A DNA stretch of 64,000 bases from Fimenecus sp052298855 (GCA_052298855.1 DAVZXP010000009.1:1-64000); one strand, 5' to 3'. Shown: positions 9,224-17,901, numbered from the stretch's first letter. Notes: generated from the letters alone by a model not told the origin. Program-made: numbers and translations.

Positions 9224-10102
9224 TCAAACCCCGCTCAAATCAAATTTCGGAATAAAATCGGTCTGTGCCGAAGAACGCTCCTGCATAAAGCCGTTTTCAA
9301 ATCCTAAGCGTTCAAACTCGGCAATAACCTTTTGATATTCTGCGGTTACAATTCGTCTGTTAAGCTCCTTATATTCGGTTTTTACGTAAGGCACATATTG
9401 GCTCATCAGACTTATATATGTATCAATAGGTAAATTGTCCTTAATCCAACGTAAAATCTTGATAGATTGGTCGGTGTTTTTAGGTAAAACAAGGTGTCGA
9501 ATTATCAGCCCTTTTTGCATAATACCGTCTTTGATTACAGAGCTTTCTACTTGCCTTTGCATTTCAAGAACAGCTTTAGAAGCCTTTTCAAAATAGTTTT
9601 CGGCATTGGAATACTTTTTAGAAACATCACAGTCAAAATATTTCAAATCAGGCAAGTAAACATCAATAAGGCCGTCTAAAGAACGGATACTCTCAACATC
9701 ATCATATCCGCCCGTATTATACACAACGGGAACAGACGGTTTGTACTCGCTTAAAACCTCTTTAATAAACGGAACGAAATGTGTGGGATTAACAAGATTG
9801 ATTGTTTGAGCACCTTGATTTTCAAGATTTTTAATAATATCTGTAAATTCGGATTTTGAAACCTGTTTTCCGAAATTTTCGTGACTTATTTCAAAATTCT
9901 GACAAAAGACGCAACGAAGATTGCACCCCGAAAAGAAAATTGCACCCGAACCTTTTTCACCGCTAATTACAGGCTCTTCCCAAAGATGAAGCGAAGCACG
10001 TGCAAGAACAGCATTATATGGCATTTTACAAAATCCACGAGAAAACTCACCGATATTTCGCTCAACGTTGCATTTTCTCGGACAAGCATTGCAAATTGGC
10101 AT
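9224..10102 (-). CDS. PflX-like radical SAM protein (COG1313)
   Basis: Cytoplasmic Fe-S enzyme of 292 residues related to pyruvate formate-lyase activating enzymes. The radical SAM cluster motif is CNLRCVFC (CX3CX2C) near residue 59. An N-terminal cysteine set (CNACPRKC near 4-11, plus CK near 26) may bind a second metal or cluster. PflX-type proteins are widespread and their substrates are mostly undefined. The start is the ATG behind GAGGTGGGG. The gene is single, runs leftward and ends before mscL. I do not assign it to glycyl-radical activation because no partner glycyl-radical enzyme is nearby. Confidence 0.85.
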   Translation of the reverse strand: MPICNACPRKCNVERNIGEFSRGFCKMPYNAVLARASLHLWEEPVISGEKGSGAIFFSGCNLRCVFCQNFEISHENFGKQVSKSEFTDIIKNLENQGAQTINLVNPTHFVPFIKEVLSEYKPSVPVVYNTGGYDDVESIRSLDGLIDVYLPDLKYFDCDVSKKYSNAENYFEKASKAVLEMQRQVESSVIKDGIMQKGLIIRHLVLPKNTDQSIKILRWIKDNLPIDTYISLMSQYVPYVKTEYKELNRRIVTAEYQKVIAEFERLGFENGFMQERSSAQTDFIPKFDLSGV

Positions 10103-10162
10103 TTCCCCACCTCACTTTTAAAAAATATTTTAGCATATCTGACCTAATATTACAAATATTAT

Positions 10163-10191
10163 TTGACAAATCACGTTTGGTTTGGTAAAAT
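10163..10191 (+). promoter_or_regulatory. Sigma-70 promoter of the disrupted tRNA-Ser
   Basis: TTGACA (10163-10168), a 17-base spacer and TAAAAT (10186-10191) lie about 20 bases before the broken tRNA-Ser. This is very likely the native tRNA promoter. It now points into the mobile element and toward the intact tRNA-Ser. Confidence 0.85.
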
Positions 10192-10209
10192 ATTATCCGT
10201 TGTGAATAA

Positions 10210-10250
10210 GGAAGCGTATCGAAGTGGTCATAACGGGCCTGACTCGAAAT
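10210..10250 (+). pseudogene. 5' half of a tRNA-Ser(CGA) broken at the anticodon loop
   Basis: The sequence has a class-II tRNA start: 7-base acceptor arm GGAAGCG, a D-arm with AGTGGTC, anticodon-stem left arm ending CTGA and the loop CTCGAAA (anticodon CGA). Tandem T residues unrelated to a tRNA then follow. The missing half, beginning CTCGAAATCAG, is found at 28994. The last nine bases (10242-10250, ACTCGAAAT) are the attL core shared with the right end of the element. Confidence 0.85.
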
Positions 10251-10391
10251 TTTTTGAGCGTTTGGCGGTATGCTCCCCTCAAATTCCCCGTAAGTACTGA
10301 GTTTTTGCTCGGTTCGAAAATTAAATACTTTGTTGTTCTTTCCGTCAGTTCTTGCGAAAAGTTTTTCAAAAGAAAACGGAATTACATACAC

Positions 10392-10479
10392 GGAGAGTTG
10401 TCCGAGTGGTCGAAGGTGCAGCACTCGAAATGCTGTAAGTCGAAAGGCTTCTAGGGTTCGAATCCCTAACTCTCCGCCA
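10392..10479 (+). tRNA. tRNA-Ser (anticodon CGA), CCA encoded
   Basis: A complete class-II tRNA. Acceptor arms GGAGAGT and ACTCTCC pair perfectly, the anticodon stem CAGCA/TGCTG closes the loop CTCGAAA (anticodon CGA, codon UCG), the variable arm is long, the T-loop is GTTCGAATC-like, and GCCA is encoded at the end. It lies 142 bases inside the left end of the integrative element and 140 bases from the integrase gene. Because it has the same anticodon as the tRNA the element broke, it is best read as a replacement gene carried by the element. Confidence 0.96.
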
Positions 10480-10520
10480 AAAAGTCCAGTAACCAAGCGG
10501 TTTTCTGGACTTTTCTTTTT
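10480..10520 (+). terminator. Terminator of tRNA-Ser
   Basis: AAAAGTCCAG pairs with CTGGACTTTT across a 15-base loop, followed by more T. The same AAGTCCA...TGGACTT plan follows the displaced tRNA half at 29052, suggesting common ancestry of the two 3' flanks. Confidence 0.85.
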
Positions 10521-10618
10521 TGTCCGTTTTTGCAAAACCGCTTCAAAATCGCCGCAAGAACAGCCCGATTTTAGGAAAGAACTGCGCCTTTTTTGCCTTT
10601 TTAGACGTATTCGAACCG

Positions 10619-11839
10619 TCAAACTCGGTTCTTTTCGCCGTCATATAAACTTTCACTCCATTTACTGCCAAAACTCACCGTTTCGGGCAACACCATTCCG
10701 TTTACCATTGCACTTGCCGAGGACAGTTTTGACGAGTAGTCAAGATGAGCGTAAATGTTAGCGGTAGTGGAAAAGTCGCTGTGACCGAGCCATTCTTGAA
10801 TTTGTTTCAGCGGTACTCCGTTTGCTAAAAGAAGAGAAGCGCAACTGTGTCGCAGGTCGTGAAAACGCATTCGTTTGCAACCGTGTTTTTGAATATATTG
10901 CGGAAATTGGCTTGTTAAATAGTTTGGGTTCATTAAGTTGCCCAGCTCGTCAACAAAAACATAGCCGTCATATTCGTAATTGTAACAGTTGCCGCAAACC
11001 TTTTTGTTGACTTCTTGCGCCGCCTTTACCTCTTTGAAATATTCGGCAAAGCTGCCTACTAGCGGAAGTGTACGCATACTCGACTTTGTTTTTGCAGAGT
11101 CCTGTGCGTACATTTTTGTTTTGCCGTCCATCTGCACCGAAGTGACCGTATGCTTAATGGTGATTGTGCCACGCTCAAAGTCGATGGCGTCCCATTTCAG
11201 CCCAACAACCTCGCCTCTGCGCAGTCCGTAGAAAGCGGCAACCAAAACCGGTAACTCAAATTTTGTACCTTTAACAACTTCAAATAGATGTTGCAATTCG
11301 TCCGCATCAAGGAATACAGGTTGATAGTCGTTCTTTTTCGGTCGGTCTACCTTTTCCGCTACATTCTGTGTTACAAGGTCGGTTTTAAGCGCATATTTCA
11401 GTGCCTGATGAATAACGGCGTGGTAGTGTATAACCGAATTTGCCTTTACGGTTTTCAACTTTTCGGAATAGAATTGCTGAATGTGCCTTGCCTCTAAGCC
11501 CTGTAATGTCACCGCTTTCTTGCGAAAATACGGCTCAATCACCGATTTTACCATTTGTTCGTAAGAGCCGAAGGTGGTCGCCTTTACACGCACCTTTACA
11601 ATGTCCAGCCATTGCAATAAGTAGTCCGCAAACAGCATATCAGCGGCAAGCTCGCCCACTTCATTGGGCGGTTCAAACTCACCTCGAATTCGTAAAAGCT
11701 CGGCTTCCGCTTTGCGCTTGTTGCCCTTTTCGGACAAGCCCGTGGAAAAATATTTCACACGGCGCTTTCCGTTGTTGTCGTTGTAGCTTAATACTACATA
11801 ATAATATCCTTTTTTAACTTGTAGGTGTCCTGATACCAT
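10619..11839 (-). CDS. int: Tyrosine recombinase / integrase of the tRNA-Ser element
   Basis: Site-specific recombinase of 406 residues. It has an AP2-like arm-binding N-terminus (about 5-50), a SAM-like core-binding domain (about 65-160) and a catalytic domain with Arg in GLRRGEVVGL, HDLRHS (HxxR), LGHSD and the nucleophile Tyr in TANIYAHLD. All catalytic residues are present. It reads toward the tRNA-Ser and the left attachment site, the usual place for the integrase of a tRNA-borne element. The start is an ATG behind GGAG. Its likely substrate is the ACTCGAAAT core found at 10242 and 28993. Confidence 0.93.
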   Translation of the reverse strand: MVSGHLQVKKGYYYVVLSYNDNNGKRRVKYFSTGLSEKGNKRKAEAELLRIRGEFEPPNEVGELAADMLFADYLLQWLDIVKVRVKATTFGSYEQMVKSVIEPYFRKKAVTLQGLEARHIQQFYSEKLKTVKANSVIHYHAVIHQALKYALKTDLVTQNVAEKVDRPKKNDYQPVFLDADELQHLFEVVKGTKFELPVLVAAFYGLRRGEVVGLKWDAIDFERGTITIKHTVTSVQMDGKTKMYAQDSAKTKSSMRTLPLVGSFAEYFKEVKAAQEVNKKVCGNCYNYEYDGYVFVDELGNLMNPNYLTSQFPQYIQKHGCKRMRFHDLRHSCASLLLANGVPLKQIQEWLGHSDFSTTANIYAHLDYSSKLSSASAMVNGMVLPETVSFGSKWSESLYDGEKNRV

Positions 11840-11957
11840 AAATTCTAACTCCTTTCATTTTTACACAGGATTGACCTACACCGACAAGCTCATTATAGCC
11901 TGTCGGCATAGTTCTTTCCATTCTGCGAGAGTCACGCTGCGTACACTTCTGTACGAA

Positions 11958-12872
11958 TCAGCGAGTGTCTCGGTTTCGTTCTCTCTGTTTTCTTAAAAGC
12001 TCCAAGCCTTTCAATATATCTTTTCGCATTTGCTCGTCGGTATAATTCGGCGGAAAATACTTTTTGAAGTCATCACGCTTGAATTTAATTTGCTCTTTTT
12101 GGTTAGGCTTTTCCTCCGACATAACGCCGTAAATAATTTGGCTGTCAAGACTGCCCTCTTGGGACAATTTCTTTAATCGAATACTTTGAGCGTGTGACGG
12201 CGTACAATCGTTTAGATTCATAGCGTCAAGCAAAATTCTTTGATCGTCCTTTGATAAATATGAAATTTCAACCGCCGGATTAAATGCGATTTTCCCGTTA
12301 TCTACCATTGCAAGCAGTTCGGGGATTAAGTAGGTCAAGCGGATATATCTCAACACTTGGTTTTTACTGTCTCCGCTATCGGCGCCTATTTTTTCTACGG
12401 TGAGTAACTTCTCCCCAACTTGGGGAGAAGTAATACCTTGATGGTTCAGAGCGTCTCGTTTCATCTTAAATGCAAATGCCTTTTCGCTTGGCAAAACCGT
12501 TTCTCGTTGCAAATTGGCGTCCACCATTGCAATGACCGCTTCGTCGTCGGTCATATCACGGACAATCACCGGCATAGTTTTAAGCCCAAGTTCTTGATAA
12601 GCCGCAAGTCGTCTGTGCCCGGAGATAATCTCATATCCGCCGTTAATGGGTCTTGCCACAGCCGGAGTAATTGCCCCGACTTTTTTAATACTTTCAATCA
12701 TTCGCTTCATCTCCTCGTCGTTTTGCACCTTAAACGGGTGGTTTTTGAATGAGTGCAACTCACAAAGCGGAATGTTTTGCACTCGTTCAAGCTTGGCGTC
12801 GTCACGCTGTTCCTGCGTTGTAAACAGGTCATCAAGCTTTGTTAAAGTGAAATCTGTATTTCTTTTTGTCAT
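11958..12872 (-). CDS. ParB/RepB/Spo0J-like partition protein
   Basis: Protein of 304 residues with the ParB N-terminal nuclease-like fold (GGYEIISGHRRLAAYQEL near residue 70) and a downstream helix-turn-helix region. No ParA partner lies nearby. It overlaps the start region of the relaxase gene by four bases (ATGA type) and belongs to the mobilisation operon. Stand-alone ParB proteins of this type are common on Clostridia mobile elements, where they may act in maintenance or regulation. Its DNA site is unknown. Confidence 0.86.
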   Translation of the reverse strand: MTKRNTDFTLTKLDDLFTTQEQRDDAKLERVQNIPLCELHSFKNHPFKVQNDEEMKRMIESIKKVGAITPAVARPINGGYEIISGHRRLAAYQELGLKTMPVIVRDMTDDEAVIAMVDANLQRETVLPSEKAFAFKMKRDALNHQGITSPQVGEKLLTVEKIGADSGDSKNQVLRYIRLTYLIPELLAMVDNGKIAFNPAVEISYLSKDDQRILLDAMNLNDCTPSHAQSIRLKKLSQEGSLDSQIIYGVMSEEKPNQKEQIKFKRDDFKKYFPPNYTDEQMRKDILKGLELLRKQRERNRDTR

Positions 12873-14254
12873 CGTTCATAACCTCTCTTTCGTTGTTTAT
12901 TAAGTGGGTAATATTGGTTTCGCATATTTTCCTCAATGCGAATATTCCCTTTGATTTTTGGGTTGTCCTCTATAATTCTTGCCGCCGTTTTCTTATCCTT
13001 TCGCAGTTTGGCAAGTGCCTGCGTACAGTCGTCACGCTTTGCAATAAGCGCAACCTTTTCTGTCGGGTCGTGGCAAGAAGCAATATCTCGGTAGAGCATT
13101 TTGCGATAATCCGATATTATCTTCATTTCCGCCTCGGTTTTATTTATAAACGCCTTGGTTGATGAAATATCGGTCAATCGGTTGTCGAAAATCAGCTGTA
13201 CCTGCCGGGTATAGCGGTCAAGAAAACGGCAGGCCTCACGCATTTCCGGCGACAGTGGCTTGTGCTTTTTGCTTTTCGGAAACACGCCAAGCAGATACAA
13301 ATACTTAAAATATAGTGCTTTAAGCCCTGTGATTTTCTTTGCGGTTTTTAAATTGCCTTTCACCGAATATGCTTTTTGTATCGTTATGCCATAGTCTTTT
13401 TTGTCGGTAAATTCATTGTATAAGCGGTACGCCTCTTGCCAATGATTTTGGCTTGTATCTCTCATACGGTCATAAATATTTTCTCGGTCATAGCCCTCGC
13501 CTAAGCGATACAATCGGGTCGTTTTCTTGCTGTTCACCGAGCGAATGGTGGAGTACTTATGATACGGATTTAAGTCGATTTTATAACCCAGTCGCCTCAT
13601 AATATAAGTAAAAGTTTTTGGGTTTGTGCTCATCGTAAGTGCTTTATCTATCGCCTCACGCATTAAATTGTATCGGGTAGGCTCGCCGTTTTTCTCGGCG
13701 AAGTACAGCTTGCGTGGCGTTTTACCTTTCGGGTTTTCAATAACCGTCAGACCGTTTTCACGGCACAGTTCATCGGAAATATTGCGTAGTTTCCAATAAG
13801 CGCCCTCGTTGCAATTAAACTTTTTGCCGTTCCACATATTCACTGAATTGATGACCAAATGGTTGTGATATGTGCTGGTGTTAAAGTGGGTGGCGACAAG
13901 CACTTGGTACTCGTCGCCCCACATTCTTTTTGCAAGTTCAACACCTAATTTGTGAGCGAGCACAGGCGTAACCTCGCCTGTCTTAAAGCTTTGGTAGGCG
14001 TGGTAAGCAACATTTCCGGTAGTCTTATCAAAGTGCTCCTGCACGGCGTTCATCTCGGCAAAAGCGGTTTCGGCAGAGCAATTTACGCCTGTTACATACA
14101 TTGCTTTTTTCTCGCCGACTACGGTCTTTTGCTCGTCACTTGCGTAGTGAAGTGCCTTGTAAATGTCGCTGTAAATCGTTTTGTCCGGGTTTGCTGCATA
14201 GCTTAAAACACGGCTTACGCTGTCAGTAATCGCCCAAATTTTTGTTACTGCCAC
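12869..14254 (-). CDS. mob: Relaxase / mobilization nuclease (MOBP, VirD2-like)
   Basis: DNA-nicking enzyme of 461 residues that should start strand transfer at oriT. The N-terminus (AVTKIWAITDSVSRVLSYAAN) is typical of this clade. A metal-binding histidine cluster is visible in THFNTSTYHNHLVINS near residue 125-140. A catalytic Tyr near residue 22 or 28 is possible. The C-terminal part is helical and basic. It overlaps mobC by 10 bases and the ParB gene by 4, so the three are translationally coupled. No conjugation channel genes are present, so transfer must borrow a helper system. Confidence 0.9.
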   Translation of the reverse strand: MAVTKIWAITDSVSRVLSYAANPDKTIYSDIYKALHYASDEQKTVVGEKKAMYVTGVNCSAETAFAEMNAVQEHFDKTTGNVAYHAYQSFKTGEVTPVLAHKLGVELAKRMWGDEYQVLVATHFNTSTYHNHLVINSVNMWNGKKFNCNEGAYWKLRNISDELCRENGLTVIENPKGKTPRKLYFAEKNGEPTRYNLMREAIDKALTMSTNPKTFTYIMRRLGYKIDLNPYHKYSTIRSVNSKKTTRLYRLGEGYDRENIYDRMRDTSQNHWQEAYRLYNEFTDKKDYGITIQKAYSVKGNLKTAKKITGLKALYFKYLYLLGVFPKSKKHKPLSPEMREACRFLDRYTRQVQLIFDNRLTDISSTKAFINKTEAEMKIISDYRKMLYRDIASCHDPTEKVALIAKRDDCTQALAKLRKDKKTAARIIEDNPKIKGNIRIEENMRNQYYPLNKQRKRGYER

Positions 14255-14559
14255 GGTTTTTCACTCACACTTTCCGGCTCGTCAACCGAGTGATAAGCAT
14301 TCAAAAATTTGCTTATAACATAATCAAATCCCTCGCTTATTCTGTCGTCAGGCAGCGACTTAAAATTATCACGAAGTGAGGTTAGACCTCGGTAAGCTTC
14401 GTAAAATTCTTGTGGCAAGCTCGCTTGAACTTGCTTGCCGAGGCCTAATTTTCTAAGATAAGCGGAAAGCGAAAGTCCGCATTTTTTTGCGGCGTTTTCC
14501 ATTTTTCTTTTCTCTGTTTCGGTTACACGAATATTGATTGCGGTGGTTCTTTGTCTCAT
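14245..14559 (-). CDS. mobC: MobC-like relaxosome accessory protein
   Basis: Small protein of 104 residues with a ribbon-helix-helix start (RTTAINIRVTETEKRKMENAA) followed by helices (GLSLSAYLRKLGLG), matching MobC/relaxosome proteins. It should bind next to oriT and help the relaxase. It is the first gene of the mobC-mob-parB operon. The upstream 186 bases probably hold oriT and the operon promoter. Confidence 0.85.
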   Translation of the reverse strand: MRQRTTAINIRVTETEKRKMENAAKKCGLSLSAYLRKLGLGKQVQASLPQEFYEAYRGLTSLRDNFKSLPDDRISEGFDYVISKFLNAYHSVDEPESVSEKPWQ

Positions 14560-14598
14560 AAAAATTCATTCCTTTCTGTTAAAAATCGGGGTTACAGG

Positions 14599-14628
14599 GG
14601 CGGCAAGCCCATTTCGGCATTTGCCGCC
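14599..14628. other. Candidate oriT hairpin
   Basis: Perfect 8-bp arms GGCGGCAA (14599-14606) and TTGCCGCC (14621-14628) lie in the 186-base gap just upstream of mobC. Inverted repeats beside the relaxase operon are typical of MOBP origins. The nick site itself is not identified. Confidence 0.45.
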
Positions 14629-14745
14629 GGTTTTGTGGGTCTTTTAAGGCTCTACAAAACCTATGCTCGTTACCTTTATGGATTGGCATTACCTGTATAG
14701 CCCTTTCTCAAAAATGACGATAATGACGGTTGTGACGACTTTTTC

Positions 14746-15771
14746 TCATACAGTAGATTTATTGTCATCGCCGTCATTGCCGTCACGCTTTTTTAAGTAA
14801 ATCAATCGGCTTGTGCCGGTGCGCTTTGTCTTGTACTCAATGCCTTGTGGCATAAAAACTTCCGCCGAAAATCTGGCAAGCATTTTCGTCACAACATTGG
14901 GCGTGACTTCGGTTTCATTCATTTGTGTAACGAGTTCCGTCGCCGTACCTTGCCACTCTTTTACATCGGATACAAAGTCAACCAGCCGGAAAACAAACTT
15001 TGGAATTTCTTCTCGGCGAATGTCCTCCATATCTTTTCGTTCCACAAACTCCCACAAGTGTGTGCGGTTGTCAAACTTTAAGGTCAATTCTTGATACTCA
15101 ATGTCACGACCGGTTGCAAGCAGCGTTCCGCTTTCATCGGAGCGACTGCGCTTCAAAACAAAATTTGTGTCTGCCGCACCTGTGATACCTGTTGAGCCGG
15201 ACACCTCGTTAAATGGGTCGGTGGCATCTTTCAGTTTTCTCACGTGATGAACAACCACAACGGCAATGCCGTATTTGTCCGAAATATTTTTAAGTGCCGA
15301 CACATCGTCATAGTCGCCTGCATACATTCCGCTTTTTCCACCGGTACTTTTTGAATCACGCACCTTTTGGAAGGTGTCTATTATCACAAGTTTTGTTTGC
15401 GGAAAGTCAGTTAGATACTGTTCAATCTGTTGTTCCAAACCGTTACCGATTTGAAAGCTCGTTGTGGCAATGCGTAACTCGGCCGGCGCTTCGTCCGTAA
15501 TCTTATACAAGCGACTTTGTATGCGTGCATAAGTGTCTTCCAAGCACAGATAGAGCACATCGCTCTTGTGGGTTTCAAATTCCCACACAGGCTGACCGCT
15601 CGCAACTTGAATACCGAGCCACAGCATAAGCCAGCTTTTGCCGATTTTGCTTGAACCGGACAGCACGCTTAACCCTTGTGGTATCAAGCCATCAACCACA
15701 AACAAGGTTTTGTTCATCGGCGTGGAGAGCAGCGTGTCTGCATCAATTGTTTTCAGCTTTTCAACTTGCAT
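14746..15771 (-). CDS. RepA-like AAA ATPase / helicase
   Basis: Hexameric-helicase-type ATPase of 341 residues (AAA_25/RepA family). Walker A is GSSKIGKSW near residue 40, and Walker B ends LVIIDTF near residue 130. HHVRK near 185 resembles the sensor region. Its start overlaps the excisionase-type gene by 11 bases. On mobile elements such proteins help replicate the excised circle. No separate initiator or iteron origin is evident, so replication as opposed to repair or regulation remains uncertain. Confidence 0.82.
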   Translation of the reverse strand: MQVEKLKTIDADTLLSTPMNKTLFVVDGLIPQGLSVLSGSSKIGKSWLMLWLGIQVASGQPVWEFETHKSDVLYLCLEDTYARIQSRLYKITDEAPAELRIATTSFQIGNGLEQQIEQYLTDFPQTKLVIIDTFQKVRDSKSTGGKSGMYAGDYDDVSALKNISDKYGIAVVVVHHVRKLKDATDPFNEVSGSTGITGAADTNFVLKRSRSDESGTLLATGRDIEYQELTLKFDNRTHLWEFVERKDMEDIRREEIPKFVFRLVDFVSDVKEWQGTATELVTQMNETEVTPNVVTKMLARFSAEVFMPQGIEYKTKRTGTSRLIYLKKRDGNDGDDNKSTV

Positions 15772-15988
15772 TTTTCACACCCTCCTCCATAACATAGTTG
15801 ATAACATTGACCTTCGGAATTTTGTAAGAATTTCCGATCTTAACGCCGGAAATATATCCGTCGCTGATTAGGTCATACGCCAAGTGTCGGCTTACACCCA
15901 GCATTTCTTGAAGTTGAGCCACCGTAACAATGTCCGGATAATTCGGAAACATCATCTTGTAAAGCTCTTTTAATTCTGTTTTTCTCAT
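15761..15988 (-). CDS. Excisionase-type helix-turn-helix protein
   Basis: Protein of about 75 residues. After an N-terminal helix it has a MerR/excisionase-like HTH (VTVAQLQEMLGVSRHLAYDLIS) and a small wing ending IPKVNVINYV, the form of HTH_17 proteins. I start it at the ATG at 15988, nine bases after GGAGG, rather than the upstream in-frame start at 16024. It may steer integrase toward excision or control the RepA-like gene with which it overlaps. A purely regulatory role is equally possible. Confidence 0.8.
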   Translation of the reverse strand: MRKTELKELYKMMFPNYPDIVTVAQLQEMLGVSRHLAYDLISDGYISGVKIGNSYKIPKVNVINYVMEEGVKNAS

Positions 15989-16024
15989 CTTTATTAACCT
16001 CCTTTGTGAGAAAATAAGCTGCAC

Positions 16025-16242
16025 GGTTTGTACAGCTATGTACTTAGCAACAGAAAAAAAGGAGGCCTCTTTCCGTTGCCTTTTGCCGTTTTATCCGAAT
16101 GTTGTTTTTGTATTCCTGCCCCTGCCAAGCGGCGTTGCCCTGCTCGTATCATCGCAAAGTCATATCCTATTCGGACGGTCATTCAATTTTAGATAATTTG
16201 GTTTATTGCAAACCTTATTTGCGAATTTATTATATCGACGTG
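16025..16242. other. Divergent intergenic region of the element
   Basis: No gene is seen. A near-palindrome GGAGGCCTC lies at about 16060-16068. The stretch separates the leftward RepA/excisionase genes from the rightward DUF6076 gene and should hold the promoter of the former; no convincing leftward -35/-10 pair was found. Confidence 0.4.
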
Positions 16243-16271
16243 TTGACACAAAGGCAATACTTTTGTATAAT
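16243..16271 (+). promoter_or_regulatory. Perfect consensus sigma-70 promoter
   Basis: TTGACA (16243-16248), 17-base spacer, TATAAT (16266-16271): the full consensus. It lies about 70 bases before the DUF6076-like gene and predicts strong constitutive transcription of that gene. Confidence 0.9.
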
Positions 16272-16339
16272 GTTCTTTGGAGTTATGTTAATTGTCTAAA
16301 TTCTTTACATATCCGATTTTCTAAAACAAAGGTGAGAAA

Positions 16340-17827
16340 ATGAAAAAAGATTATTCCGAATATACACCCACAAAAAACGAAATATACAACCTAAGTCGCT
16401 CCGACAGATATAATGTCAGATTGGCATATTTCAACAACTACGCTCGTTTCAGTAAAGATGACAAGCAAATTCATATTGCCGTCGATTACGGCAAAGAATA
16501 TTCTTCTATGAACCCGCTCATTGAAGAGTATACAGGAGAAAAACTCGATGAAGAAAGCTATGTCGTTGATAAGAATTTACCCGAATACATAGAGGAAAAC
16601 AAAAAGCAAAAGGAAGCGTTTGCAAGCAAATTTCAAATAGATTTTGAGGAAGCAGAATACAGAGAAGACCAATACCTTTGGGGTAAAAAGTTGCCAAAGT
16701 TGCCTTTTAATAATGTTTTGAGCGGTGCAAAAATTGATTTGAAATACGGCGAGGGAATTTTGGATTTTATATATGCGGATTTCAAGTCGGCAATTAAAGA
16801 GCAGTTAAAAACAATAGAATTGGAAAATCTGCTGCGTGAGTTTGCAGAACAAGAAGGCATAAAAAAAGCCCCGATTCATAAAGATGAACCGGAGAAAATT
16901 TACAGCAGATTACAAGAGAGAATCGAAGAATATTACCAATATGCCGAAACAATAAGCAACATTGAAGACATTGCCTATGCCTCGCTGTATTCCGCTATCT
17001 GCCCTCCAATTTTCAAAAAAGGAAGCGATAAAAAGGGACAAACAATTTGGTACGGCAATTATCTTTTAAGGCTCCAACAGGAATATCTTGAGATGATTGA
17101 GTTTTGTTTTGACGAAGATTATTACCCCGAAGCATTGGCAAATAGACTGCCATCGGAAAGGTTCTACATTTACCGTTCGCTTAAAGAGTTGTCCCCGTTT
17201 TTAGAGAGGACGGAAGAAGTGGCGTTTTCAAACACTATGAGCGGAAAAGAAATCCCGTACGGTATGGACAGCGAAGAACTTAAAGCAAGATTTCATTTAA
17301 GTCTTGTACCAAACGAAGCACACAAGGCACTTGCCGAAAAATTCGGAACGACTCCCGAAAAGGTTGTGACTTTAATAAATATGCCTCATTTCATCAGTCG
17401 TCAATATGTGTTCGGTTCAGTCGCCGAAATTCTTGAAATTGAATTCACCAAAATGCTCGAACACAATGTTCGTTTCAGAAAGTGCAAGCGTTGCGGCAAG
17501 TATTTCATTATGAAAGGCAACTACGACACCAACTACTGCGACCGTATTGCTGAGGGCGAAACTCGCAACTGTCAGGACTTAGCGGCACAGGAAAACTACA
17601 AAAAGAAAATGGCGGACAATGTCGCCATTCCGCTGTATCAGAAATATTATAAACGCTACGCCGCCCGTGTCCGTGTTAGACAAATTAAAGAGCCGGATTT
17701 CAAGAAGTGGAAGTATCGGGCAATGACTAAACGTGACGAATGCACCGACGGCAAAATCACACTTGCAGAGTTTGAAACTTGGCTTGAAGGAAGTTTCCCG
17801 AATAGGAAAAAGAAAGATGATATATAA
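16340..17827 (+). CDS. DUF6076-like protein with C-terminal zinc motif
   Basis: Protein of 495 residues of unknown function, probably in the DUF6076 family. Most of it is charged and helical. Near residue 385 a zinc-knuckle-like block is seen: CKRCGKYF, then NYCDR and RNCQD (CxxC...C...C), and a basic tail follows (YYKRYAARVRVRQIK), in the style of nucleic-acid-binding ends. It is the only rightward gene among the element genes, has its own consensus promoter and its own terminator, so it is expressed independently. On mobile elements such isolated, strongly promoted cargo is often protective or regulatory; that is inference only. Confidence 0.7.
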   Translation: MKKDYSEYTPTKNEIYNLSRSDRYNVRLAYFNNYARFSKDDKQIHIAVDYGKEYSSMNPLIEEYTGEKLDEESYVVDKNLPEYIEENKKQKEAFASKFQIDFEEAEYREDQYLWGKKLPKLPFNNVLSGAKIDLKYGEGILDFIYADFKSAIKEQLKTIELENLLREFAEQEGIKKAPIHKDEPEKIYSRLQERIEEYYQYAETISNIEDIAYASLYSAICPPIFKKGSDKKGQTIWYGNYLLRLQQEYLEMIEFCFDEDYYPEALANRLPSERFYIYRSLKELSPFLERTEEVAFSNTMSGKEIPYGMDSEELKARFHLSLVPNEAHKALAEKFGTTPEKVVTLINMPHFISRQYVFGSVAEILEIEFTKMLEHNVRFRKCKRCGKYFIMKGNYDTNYCDRIAEGETRNCQDLAAQENYKKKMADNVAIPLYQKYYKRYAARVRVRQIKEPDFKKWKYRAMTKRDECTDGKITLAEFETWLEGSFPNRKKKDDI

Positions 17828-17830
17828 GCA

Positions 17831-17863
17831 CAAGAGGAGCGTTAACCACGCTCCTCTTGTTTT
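17831..17863. terminator. Strong intrinsic terminator
   Basis: CAAGAGGAGCGT pairs perfectly with ACGCTCCTCTTG across a 5-base loop, followed by TTTT. It closes the DUF6076 gene and may also serve the convergent DUF5131 gene. Confidence 0.9.
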
Positions 17864-17901
17864 ACAAGTGCAATAGTTGCATTTTGGAATATTCTAAATT
17901 T

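Noticed and set aside
10062..10622. Open frame of 186 codons across the tRNA-Ser region on the minus strand
   Set aside because: It runs through a tRNA gene, a tRNA relic, a promoter and a terminator, so it is not a plausible protein gene.
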